Assembly: GCA_003223515.1 (NCBI GenBank) | Contig: QHVI01000060.1 | Coordinates: 1 to 40,307, forward strand | Length of the DNA stretch: 40,307 bases | Direction: 5' to 3' | DNA from: Candidatus Angelobacter sp. Gp1-AA117 | Lineage (GTDB): Bacteria > Acidobacteriota > Terriglobia > Terriglobales > Acidobacteriaceae | Part shown: positions 34,638-40,307 of the stretch, one piece after another | How the letters are laid out: every line of letters begins with the position of its first letter | Position numbering within the stretch: the stretch's first letter is position 1 | Notes under the pieces: model-generated | Told to the model about the DNA's origin: nothing | Databases searched by the model: none | Seen by the model: the letters and a program-made list of their open reading frames with translations, nothing else | Program-made: the position numbers and the translations under genes

Positions 34638-34693
34638 TGTCATTCCGACCGCAGTCCGACCGACGTAGGAGGGAGGACGGAGTGGAGGAACCC
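34638..34693 (+). repeat. R2-like repeat, degenerate copy 3
   Basis: TTGTCATTCCGACCG at the left and GGAGTGGAGGAACC at the right frame a poorly paired middle. The framing words match the other R2 copies. The rest of 34580-34839 shows nothing further. Confidence 0.55.
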
Positions 34694-34839
34694 CGAGGAT
34701 GTCTGCTCCACCATGCTCTTACAAGGTGTTCCCACGGAGCTGTTGAAAGCGCACGCATGATGCTTGCAAGGTAATGAGCGGAGCGAAAGAACCGGCATGC
34801 AACTCGGCAATCCCTACATTATTTTCGAAATACGCTCTA

Positions 34840-35037
34840 CTAGTCGATTCTTCGGGTAGAACGCAGGAACAGCAAGATTGCTGTTCCTGCGAGGATGATC
34901 CATAAGCCCGCGACGAGACAATAATTCCACTTCCATCCTGAATGGGCGGCTTTGGAGAGCACATACCAACTTACCCACACATAAAACGCCAGGATCACTA
35001 TCAGTCCTGTAATTTCCCAGCTCTTATGCGGCATCAT
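34840..35037 (-). CDS. Small two-helix membrane protein
   Basis: A 65-aa protein with two hydrophobic helices (GLIVILAFYVWVSWYVL, and LVAGLWIILAGTAILLFL) and a basic C-terminus. No family recognised. The ATG at 35037 is followed by a second ATG; GAAGACGAG precedes them. Upstream lies an R1-like core (35087-35113), downstream the R2 remnant. Confidence 0.55.
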   Translation of the reverse strand: MMPHKSWEITGLIVILAFYVWVSWYVLSKAAHSGWKWNYCLVAGLWIILAGTAILLFLRSTRRID

Positions 35038-35079
35038 CTCGTCTTCATGCTAAACCAGAGCATGAACGCAAAGAGCGCA

Positions 35080-35125
35080 TCAATTTCTCTGCGCTCTCTG
35101 CGTGCTCTGCGGTGAATCTTTGCGT
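35080..35125 (+). repeat. R1 repeat core
   Basis: Units at 35087-35095, 35096-35104 and 35105-35113, followed by GAATCTTTGCG, without the usual tail. It sits between two minus-strand genes. Confidence 0.75.
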
Positions 35126-35133
35126 TTGTCTTG

Positions 35134-35511
35134 TTACTTTGATATTCGCTCGGCGATGATGATCGTGTAGCCATCTGGATCGAGGAATGAGAACTCGCGC
35201 ATTCCGTAAAACATCTCCTGCACCTGCATCACGATCCTGGCATTATGCTTCTGCACTCGTTGATGAATTTCATCCAGTCCTTCAGCCTCGATGTACATGG
35301 TGCAGGTGCCGCCCAGTTGGGCGTGAACCCCTGCCACCTCGCGCTGATTCAGGAATATCTCCACGTTGCCGCTGGCCACTGACGCGAATACATAAGGCGG
35401 CTGTTCCGGTACGTTGAGTTCCTGCTTGAAACCGAGGACGTCCTGATAGAACTTCAGGCTGGTGCTTACGTCTTCTACGATGAGATTTGGCGTGAGTTTT
35501 TTGAATTCCAT
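35134..35511 (-). CDS. VOC-family (glyoxalase/bleomycin-resistance fold) protein
   Basis: A 125-aa protein of two beta-alpha-beta-beta-beta modules, as in glyoxalase I and bleomycin-resistance proteins. Visible: LIVEDVSTSLKFYQDVLGF, VFASVASGNVEIFL, MYIEAEGLDEIHQRV and FLDPDGYTIIIAE, the last carrying the usual metal Glu. A metal-dependent lyase, dioxygenase or binding protein is possible; no neighbour suggests the substrate. A strong GAGGAGG site precedes the ATG at 35511. Confidence 0.85.
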   Translation of the reverse strand: MEFKKLTPNLIVEDVSTSLKFYQDVLGFKQELNVPEQPPYVFASVASGNVEIFLNQREVAGVHAQLGGTCTMYIEAEGLDEIHQRVQKHNARIVMQVQEMFYGMREFSFLDPDGYTIIIAERISK

Positions 35512-35744
35512 TGTTCCTCCTCAATTGAAGTGGGCGAGCTTGTAATGTAGGAAACCAGAGACATTTCCTCCATCCACGATCTCTGCGAGGAAGAACGTGA
35601 GTAGAGTCCCAATGGAACTCGCGAGGTACGCCAGAGGATAGCACAAGCTGTAAAGTCAGCCAACAATTGCAGGATCAGGAATTGATGGCTGATCAGGAGG
35701 ATCGACGATCTGCGTTTTCTTCGTTTTTACCCAATCTTCTGATT

Positions 35745-36222
35745 CGCGTAAATTCGCGCTATTCGCGGCTATTTCCCAATCCCAGAGCTTCCTCAGTGAC
35801 CTTTGTGAAACCTCCGTGTCCTTTGTGGTTAGGTTTTGGTTGTGGCCCTGCTGCGTTGTGCCCTTTGTATTACAGCGTTCGAATTCTTCTCTGCTTGCGA
35901 CGAATTCTCCTGCGCAGCCAAACGCGGGTGCGGTCTATAGGGAGCAACACACCGCCAAATTCAATACACATAACTACTTTTGCTTCCTCTGCGTCCTTTG
36001 CGTCCTCTGCATTGCTAACAATCAAATTCGTCTCAAGCCGCGAAGAATTCTGCTTGGGTAGCTAAATGCTAATCCCATTTCTGATTCGTGAGATTCGCGT
36101 CATTGGCGGCTTACTTGCCTTCCTCTGCGCTCTCTGCGTTCTCTGCGGTTAAAGCCGTTTGGTTGTGGCTCGCCACGCTGCGGTAAAAGGTTTTGCTTGT
36201 GGGCTCACTACGCTGCGGTGAA
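35745..36222 (+). repeat. Large composite R1 repeat block
   Basis: The longest repeat block. Order: AATTCGCG phrase; CCTTTGTGGTTAGGTTTTGG tail variant; a module from 35889 shared with 22181 onward; core 35987-36013; CTAACAATCAAATTCG module; a GATTCGTGAGATTCGCG phrase; core 36123-36149; TAAA; tail GTTGTGGCTCGCCACGCTGC. It fills most of 35512-36283; 35512-35744 shows nothing else. Bases 35991-36146 are identical to 40010-40165. Confidence 0.85.
35991..36146 (+). repeat. 156-bp perfect duplication, copy 1
   Basis: Every base equals 40010-40165, direct orientation. Identity begins at GCGTCCTTTG and ends at CTCTGC within R1 cores at both edges. Confidence 0.9.
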
Positions 36223-36226
36223 ACAC

Positions 36227-36258
36227 GAAAGGCGGCGCACTGCGCTACGCCGCCTTTC
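36227..36258. terminator. Strong hairpin terminator of the minus-strand zinc-ribbon gene
   Basis: GAAAGGCGGCG (36227-36237) pairs with CGCCGCCTTTC (36248-36258), an 11-bp perfect stem with a 10-nt loop, 26 bp beyond the stop at 36284. On the minus strand the tail is CCTTTCGTGTTTC; the other direction ends TTTCTTTCT. Confidence 0.75.
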
Positions 36259-36283
36259 TTTCTGCCCGGATAGAGGGGAGAGA

Positions 36284-36718
36284 TTATTTGTTTTTCTTGA
36301 GAAGAACGCCTAAGGCAAAGATTGCCGTAGCTGCCAGCAGCCATTCAATCCGCCAGATCTGCACGGCCTGCCAATCCAGCAACGTGGTTGCTGTATACAG
36401 GAACCCTGTGACCAGTGCTGCAATCACACAGGCCAAACCCAGAAACAGGGCCACAAGAGATGCATTGGTCTGTCCCAGTGCATCACGCAAGGAAGTGTAG
36501 TCAAACCACTCCCGGACACCCTGGCCGCTCGGGTTGGCCAGACCTGCATTGCGGTCGGCTCCGCAAACGTGGCAAAAGCGTGAACCCATGACAAAATCCG
36601 TGCCGCACCGCTCACATACCTGACCTGTTGCTTCGTTCACAAAAGCTTCCTGCCGCGGCTGAACCGCTGGCTTCCAGAACTCCTGCCTTTCTTCGTAGTT
36701 TCGCGCTATCTCTGCCAT
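36284..36718 (-). CDS. Zinc-ribbon protein with two membrane helices
   Basis: A 144-aa protein. A cytosolic N-terminal zinc ribbon (C35-E-R-C38, C49-H-V-C52, of the CxRCG...FCxxCG type) precedes two hydrophobic helices (about 83-105 and 120-138) and a KKNK end. No family was recognised; such proteins may anchor a partner at the membrane. ATG at 36718 was chosen; a TTG at 36763 would add 15 residues. A strong hairpin terminator follows. Confidence 0.7.
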   Translation of the reverse strand: MAEIARNYEERQEFWKPAVQPRQEAFVNEATGQVCERCGTDFVMGSRFCHVCGADRNAGLANPSGQGVREWFDYTSLRDALGQTNASLVALFLGLACVIAALVTGFLYTATTLLDWQAVQIWRIEWLLAATAIFALGVLLKKNK

Positions 36719-36829
36719 AACTGTAAGGACCTTTGTCTTAAATCTACGCACACTGAATGCCAAAGTTCAGTGCCTCATAAGTGTGTGATAATGAGGGGAT
36801 TAGGCTGTTTCCCTCGTTCGGAAAGGACA

Positions 36830-36949
36830 ATGAGTAGAAAGAATTACGTTGTAAAAGCTTCTGCAAGAGTGCCCGGCTGGTGTTCCGGCCGTTGCTGGCA
36901 AAAGATTGAAAAGGGGGAGGTATGGGTACCGCTGAAGAAGGGGAGGTAA
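36830..36949 (+). CDS. Possible 39-aa small protein
   Basis: An ATG preceded by GGAAAGGACA, a good ribosome site, opens 39 codons ending in TAA at 36947. The peptide is basic (MSRKNYVVKASARVPGW, then C-S-G-R-C, and KGEVWVPLKKGR at the end) with a CxxxC pair. It lies between the minus-strand zinc-ribbon and HTH genes. No family is known; coding is plausible but not proven. Confidence 0.4.
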   Translation: MSRKNYVVKASARVPGWCSGRCWQKIEKGEVWVPLKKGR

Positions 36950-36958
36950 GTGAGGGCC

Positions 36959-37189
36959 TTAATTTCTCCTCGGCATGCGGATCACTTTGGGGTTCTCTTC
37001 GCTGTTTCTCCAAAAGCGGAGCAACACCAGATCAGCTTCGCAGAATGTGAGTTCTGTGGGACGAATGCTGCCGTCGTTGAAGATATGTTCGTCGAGCAGG
37101 GAGTGAAGGCGCAGGATAGAAATGTTCAGATACCCGGCAGCCTCCGCTTCCGTATAAAATTCCTGTTCCGGCTTAAGTGGTTTATTCAT
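36959..37189 (-). CDS. Small helix-turn-helix (excisionase/MerR-like) protein
   Basis: A 76-aa protein with FYTEAEAAGYLNISILRLHSLLDE (read in parts: FYTEAEAAGYLNIS, then ILRLHSLLDE), the winged-helix start of MerR-like or excisionase-type DNA-binding domains, where the aligned helix recognises DNA. The C-terminus is basic (MPRRN). ATG at 37189 with weak GGAAAC upstream. Divergent from the TPR gene, so it could act on the shared promoter region; that is inference. No phage genes are near. Confidence 0.65.
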   Translation of the reverse strand: MNKPLKPEQEFYTEAEAAGYLNISILRLHSLLDEHIFNDGSIRPTELTFCEADLVLLRFWRNSEENPKVIRMPRRN

Positions 37190-37273
37190 AGTGTGTTTCC
37201 CTATTCGGGTGTGATGGTTTTACTGCTTCTACTCGGGAAGCGAAATCGGGTAAACTTCCCCATAGCAGCCCTC

Positions 37274-38500
37274 ATGAGACCTTACCTGTCTACTTTCCTT
37301 GCCTGCCTCCAGTCAGGCCTGTTCGTTATACTCCTGATTATTGCCTTAACGGTAAACCCGCTGTGGGCGGGCGACGCTGCCAAAGTGCCCACCTTCGACT
37401 CTCTCACCCAGAGCGGTTTGGAGCACTATTACAGCCTTGAGTATGACCAGGCCTTCAAGGAATTCCAGAAGGCGATAGACCTTAAACCTGATGATCCTAA
37501 AGCAGTTAACCATTTGCTCGAGGCCGTGCTTTTCAGTGAGCTTTACCGGCATGATGCCCTCGATACCAGCCTTTATACCCAGCAGAGTTTTCTAAGTAGT
37601 AAACAAATTACTCTCGATCCCAAGGTCAAACAGCAGATCAAAGACCTCGCCGATAAGGCGCTTTCCCTCTCAGAGAAGCGCCTTAAGTCTAATCCTAAAG
37701 ACGTAGAGGCCCTATATGCCCGTGGGGTTACCAAAGGTTTGCACTCCACGTACTTGGCTCTGGTGGAGCACGCCTGGTTTGCCTCCCTGCGCAACGCTTT
37801 AGGCTCCCGCAGCGATCATGAAGAGGTGCTGAAACTCCAACCCAGCTTTGTGGATGCCAGGACCGTAGTTGGCATTCATAACTACGTGGTGGCCAGCCTG
37901 CCGGTGGCCGTCAAGATCATGGCTGGAATTGGAGGCATTCATGGGGATAAGAAAAAGGGGCTGGATTACCTGGCCGAAGCCGGGAAGGCTGGAGGGGAAT
38001 CCAGCGTGGATGCCAACGTGGCTCTCGGCCTGTTCTTGCGCCGTGAAAGCCGTTTTCAGGACGCCATGGGCGTGGTGCATCACCTGGTTGAGCAGCACCC
38101 CCACAACTTCCTTTTCGCCCTGGAAGCGGCCAACCTGCTCAAGGATTCCGGCAAGAAACCCGAGGCAGTTGCGGCTTATCGCAATGTGGTCGAGAGCTGC
38201 AAGCAGAACAAATTCCCATCCGCTCACGTGGAGATGGCCTATTTCAGCTTGGCAGGTGTCCTCCGCGCACAGGGCCAGTATGCTGAATCCATCCAGGCCT
38301 ACGAATCAGCCGGGAACGCCACCACCACCAATAATGAACTGCGGCAACGTGCGCTGGTGGCCGCAGGCGAGGTTTCAGACCTGCTCACCAAACGGGATGA
38401 CGCTGTGAAGGAATACCGCGCCGCCATCGCCCTCGACGGCAGCAGCCCTGAGGCCGACTTGGCCCGCAAATACCTCAATAAACCCTATCGCGAGCATTAG
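37274..38500 (+). CDS. TPR-repeat protein with N-terminal signal anchor
   Basis: A 408-aa protein. The N-terminus has a hydrophobic segment (SGLFVILLIIALTVNPLWAG) ending in a likely cleavage site. TPR-like pairs follow: YYSLEYDQAFKEFQKAIDLKPDDPKA (in parts: YYSLEYDQAFKEF, KAIDLKPDD), ALYARGVTKG, VHHLVEQHPHNF, LKDSGKKPEAVAAYRNV, LRAQGQYAESIQAYES and KRDDAVKEYRAAI. A scaffold or adaptor role in the envelope is likely. ATG at 37274 was chosen by the signal; the frame is open from 36950. Divergent from the HTH gene. Confidence 0.75.
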   Translation: MRPYLSTFLACLQSGLFVILLIIALTVNPLWAGDAAKVPTFDSLTQSGLEHYYSLEYDQAFKEFQKAIDLKPDDPKAVNHLLEAVLFSELYRHDALDTSLYTQQSFLSSKQITLDPKVKQQIKDLADKALSLSEKRLKSNPKDVEALYARGVTKGLHSTYLALVEHAWFASLRNALGSRSDHEEVLKLQPSFVDARTVVGIHNYVVASLPVAVKIMAGIGGIHGDKKKGLDYLAEAGKAGGESSVDANVALGLFLRRESRFQDAMGVVHHLVEQHPHNFLFALEAANLLKDSGKKPEAVAAYRNVVESCKQNKFPSAHVEMAYFSLAGVLRAQGQYAESIQAYESAGNATTTNNELRQRALVAAGEVSDLLTKRDDAVKEYRAAIALDGSSPEADLARKYLNKPYREH

Positions 38501-38606
38501 GGAACCGCGCACGCAACGGCTGCGTATATATCTTAGTGAGGCCGATTGGCTGGTGGCTTTTAGCTCTTACTTTTGTTCGCCTGGTTTCGTCGAAGTTGCT
38601 CGGCAG

Positions 38607-38735
38607 CCCGCGTAGCGGGTGAAACAGGTTCGCCCGGTGCGTACCGGGGTTCCCGGCAACCGCCGCTTTTGCGGCTGCTGGGGTAGATAAGCGCCGGGAA
38701 CTAAAGCCAATGATAGAACCAAGCCCCGTAGGGGC
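38607..38735 (+). repeat. Multi-hairpin structured repeat, copy B
   Basis: Same layout as 4621-4747. Hairpin 1: CCCGC-GTA-GCGGG (38607-38619). Hairpin 2: CCCGGTGC (38633-38640) with GCGCCGGG (38691-38698), enclosing an inner stem (38652-38663 with 38671-38682, loop CGCTTTT). Hairpin 3: GCCCC-GTA-GGGGC (38723-38735). No terminal inverted repeats flank it. It occupies most of the gap 38501-38873. Confidence 0.85.
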
Positions 38736-38873
38736 GACACACAATTTGATTGAGATTTGGAATAGCGCTAGCTTAGAGGAAGAAGTCAGGCCGGCCTGAC
38801 TTGAAAGACAAAAGCCAAACTCGGCGCGAACAGGATATCAAGCCAACCAGAGTCTTAAAGGAGCAGAGACCCT

Positions 38874-39194
38874 ATGTATTGCAACCATTGCGGCAAAGTC
38901 ATTCAGGATGACGCGCTGTTATGCGCATATTGTGGCAAGAACGTGGCCTGCGCTGTCGTTCGCAAGCGTCTGATGCGTGCGCGCGGGCCCCAACGAAAGA
39001 TCGGCGGAGTCTGTGCCGCCTTTGCGAATTACTTCGATCTGGACGTAACTCTTATCCGCATCGTGTGGCTGGTCTGTCTCATCTGTGCCGGTATCGGAGC
39101 TGTCGCCTACGTTGTGTGCTGGATCGTAATACCGGAAGAGCCGCTGGCGCTGGTTCCGGCTGCCGGTGTCCCCGACAAAGTGGCGAATATGTAA
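38874..39194 (+). CDS. PspC-domain protein with N-terminal zinc ribbon
   Basis: A 106-aa protein. Residues 1-22 form a zinc ribbon (C3, C6, C17, C20 in YCNHCGKVI and LCAYCGK). A PspC domain follows (RKIGGVCAAFANYFDLDVTLIRIVW, read in parts as RKIGGVCAAFANYF and DLDVTLIRIVW) with one membrane stretch (about 65-88). PspC helps sense inner-membrane stress and tethers partners in the phage-shock system; the ribbon fusion occurs in many soil bacteria. AAAGGAG before the ATG supports the start. The hydrolase gene starts 15 bp after its stop, so the two are likely cotranscribed. Confidence 0.88.
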   Translation: MYCNHCGKVIQDDALLCAYCGKNVACAVVRKRLMRARGPQRKIGGVCAAFANYFDLDVTLIRIVWLVCLICAGIGAVAYVVCWIVIPEEPLALVPAAGVPDKVANM

Positions 39195-39209
39195 AAATGT
39201 TGCCGCACT

Positions 39210-40004
39210 ATGAATGTCTCCAGTGACGGCACAGAAATCTTCTACGAAGTGAGGGGCCAGGGTGTGCCCCTCATCCTGCTGCACCCTTTTCCTCTCAATC
39301 ATCAGTTCTGGCAGGGTTGCATCCCGCTGCTGGAACATCGTTACCGGCTGATCATTCCCGATCTGCGTGGACACGGCGACTCTTCTCCCGGCGAAGGCCC
39401 GGCCACCATGGAGAAACACACGCGCGATCTCCTGCAGCTCTGCAATGAAGTGGGTGTTGGAAAGGCCACATTCGCCGGTGTTTCCATCGGTGGCTACATT
39501 CTGTTTGAATTCTGGCGGCAGGCCCGTGAGCGCGTAGCGGCGCTGGTGCTGGCCAATACCCGTGCCACGCCAGAAACTCCGGAAGGACGCGCCCACCACC
39601 AGAAGTCCATCGATGCAGTGCAGCAGCGCGGCCCCGCCCAGTTCATTGACGAGATGATCCCCCGTCTGCTCGCCCGCACCACGCTGGAAACGCGGCAGGA
39701 TCTGGTCGCAGGCGCGCGCCAGATGATGAGCCGCATGAGCGTGCAGGGAATCGTCGCCAATCAGCAGGGCATGATGCAGCGGCCTGATTCCATCCCCACT
39801 TTAAAAACCATCAGCGTTCCTGTGCTGCTGATCGGCGGAGAAGAAGATACAGCGACTCCGCTGGCGGAAGCAGCGTTGATGAAGCAGCACATCCCCAATG
39901 CCCGCCTCGAAGTTGTGCCCAGAGCCGGGCATTATGCCGCCTTCGAACAACCGGAGTATGTGGGACGACTGTTGCGCTCGTTCGTGGATGGATTGTCCTT
40001 GTAA
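39210..40004 (+). CDS. Alpha/beta hydrolase, 3-oxoadipate enol-lactonase-like
   Basis: A 264-aa cytosolic hydrolase. LHPFPLNHQFW (24-34) carries the oxyanion region, DLRGHGDS precedes the elbow GVSIGG (Ser92), GGEEDTATP the acid and PRAGHYAAFEQPE the His. The family includes enol-lactonases (PcaD), haloperoxidase-like enzymes and esterases. With no aromatic-catabolism genes nearby, the substrate is open. ATG at 39210. It follows the PspC gene; an R1 repeat starts at its stop. Confidence 0.85.
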   Translation: MNVSSDGTEIFYEVRGQGVPLILLHPFPLNHQFWQGCIPLLEHRYRLIIPDLRGHGDSSPGEGPATMEKHTRDLLQLCNEVGVGKATFAGVSIGGYILFEFWRQARERVAALVLANTRATPETPEGRAHHQKSIDAVQQRGPAQFIDEMIPRLLARTTLETRQDLVAGARQMMSRMSVQGIVANQQGMMQRPDSIPTLKTISVPVLLIGGEEDTATPLAEAALMKQHIPNARLEVVPRAGHYAAFEQPEYVGRLLRSFVDGLSL

Positions 40005-40005
40005 C

Positions 40006-40168
40006 CTTCGCGTCCTTTGCGTCCTCTGCATTGCTAACAATCAAATTCGTCTCAAGCCGCGAAGAATTCTGCTTGGGTAGCTAAATGCTAATCCCATTTC
40101 TGATTCGTGAGATTCGCGTCATTGGCGGCTTACTTGCCTTCCTCTGCGCTCTCTGCGTTCTCTGCCCT
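40006..40168 (+). repeat. R1 repeat block including the second 156-bp copy
   Basis: Core units at 40006-40014, 40015-40023 and 40024-40032; CTAACAATCAAATTCG module; second core 40142-40168. Bases 40010-40165 are identical to 35991-36146. Differs from that block only outside the identity, where the tail module is missing. Confidence 0.9.
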
Positions 40169-40176
40169 GAAAATCC

Positions 40177-40307
40177 CTATGCCGCCATGGGTGTCGTGAG
40201 TACCTTCAGACCGAGTTCCTCTAAGCGCTTCGTATGAAAACGTATCAGATGCTGGGAGCGGATTTGATCCAAGAATTTTGCACCCAAGTCCACGTAGTCT
40301 CTATTTT
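40177..40307 (-). CDS. C-terminal fragment of a gene running off the right edge, possibly a transposase
   Basis: The minus-strand frame from the right edge is open for 42 codons and ends in TAG at 40177-40179, giving RDYVDLGAKFLDQIR, then HTKRLEELGLKVLTTPMAA at the end. The DLG..F..., K-R-L-E-E-L-G-L-K-V pattern resembles tails of some insertion-sequence transposases, but the match is from memory and tentative. The stop is 9 bp from the R1 block. Its start is outside the window. Confidence 0.5.
   Translation of the reverse strand, partial: NRDYVDLGAKFLDQIRSQHLIRFHTKRLEELGLKVLTTPMAA

Noticed and set aside
1-40307. CRISPR array or defence island
   Set aside because: The repeats are not regularly spaced with unique spacers, and no cas, restriction or toxin-antitoxin genes were seen.

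Overview
The window looks like chromosomal DNA of a soil-type member of the Acidobacteriota, probably class Terriglobia. The inference rests on the gene content (DinB-like, DUF2167, DUF5666-like, PxKF/choice-of-anchor D and DUF3761-like proteins, KirBac, many secreted hydrolases), on mid-to-high GC, and on intergenic DNA loaded with short phrase-like and hairpin repeats. No rRNA or tRNA gene, CRISPR array, prophage or complete insertion sequence was recognised. Most of the window is ordinary chromosome with genes on both strands in short operons.

Layout. 1-175 is the 3' end of a group II intron (domains V and VI), followed directly by a repeat copy. 270-3484 holds a YqcC-like protein, a small zinc-ribbon protein, a secreted MetX-like hydrolase and a class III aminotransferase. 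3598-5102 has a KirBac potassium channel, a 257-bp MITE-like element and a doubtful small membrane ORF. 5482-7296 is a secreted Kelch protein. 7682-12105 is a respiratory module: a fused FeS-NrfD quinone-reacting membrane protein plus a molybdopterin oxidoreductase without a Tat signal. 12463-16022 has a DUF2167 protein, a membrane zinc-ribbon protein and a metallophosphoesterase. 16272-18198 has a membrane diguanylate cyclase convergent with and overlapping an SDR. 18796-20897 is a MacB-like ABC exporter pair. 21199-25532 has secreted or soluble esterases, a DinB-like protein, a GspG-like lipoprotein, a Ser/Gly-rich secreted protein and a DUF3761-like peptide. 25979-28771 is a GMC oxidoreductase and an unknown partner. 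28970-31709 has rlmB, a PAP2 membrane protein and thiD. 31974-38500 has two TPR proteins, a DUF5666-like protein, a VOC protein, zinc-ribbon and HTH small proteins and a possible 39-aa sORF. 38874-40004 is a PspC protein and an alpha/beta hydrolase. The window ends in another repeat and a truncated reverse-strand gene, possibly a transposase tail.

The most unusual material is intergenic. (1) A repeat family (R1) is built on a 27-bp core of three 9-bp units (CTYTGCGNY) usually followed by TAAA, with about 14 core copies; a 156-bp stretch of it is perfectly duplicated at 35991-36146 and 40010-40165, and the intron at the left edge appears to have inserted into one copy. (2) A multi-hairpin element occurs twice (4621-4747 and 38607-38735) with compensatory changes in its stems; one copy sits inside perfect 18-bp terminal inverted repeats. 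(3) A second hairpin family (R2) is bounded by GTCATTCYGA and a GAGGAA-type tail. These repeats explain many spurious short reading frames in the gaps.

Functional links are local: FeS-NrfD with the molybdoenzyme (electron transfer with the quinone pool), ATPase with FtsX-type permease, GMC oxidase with its coupled partner, DUF2167 with the zinc-ribbon membrane protein, and PspC protein with hydrolase. No defence island or complete new multi-gene system is evident.
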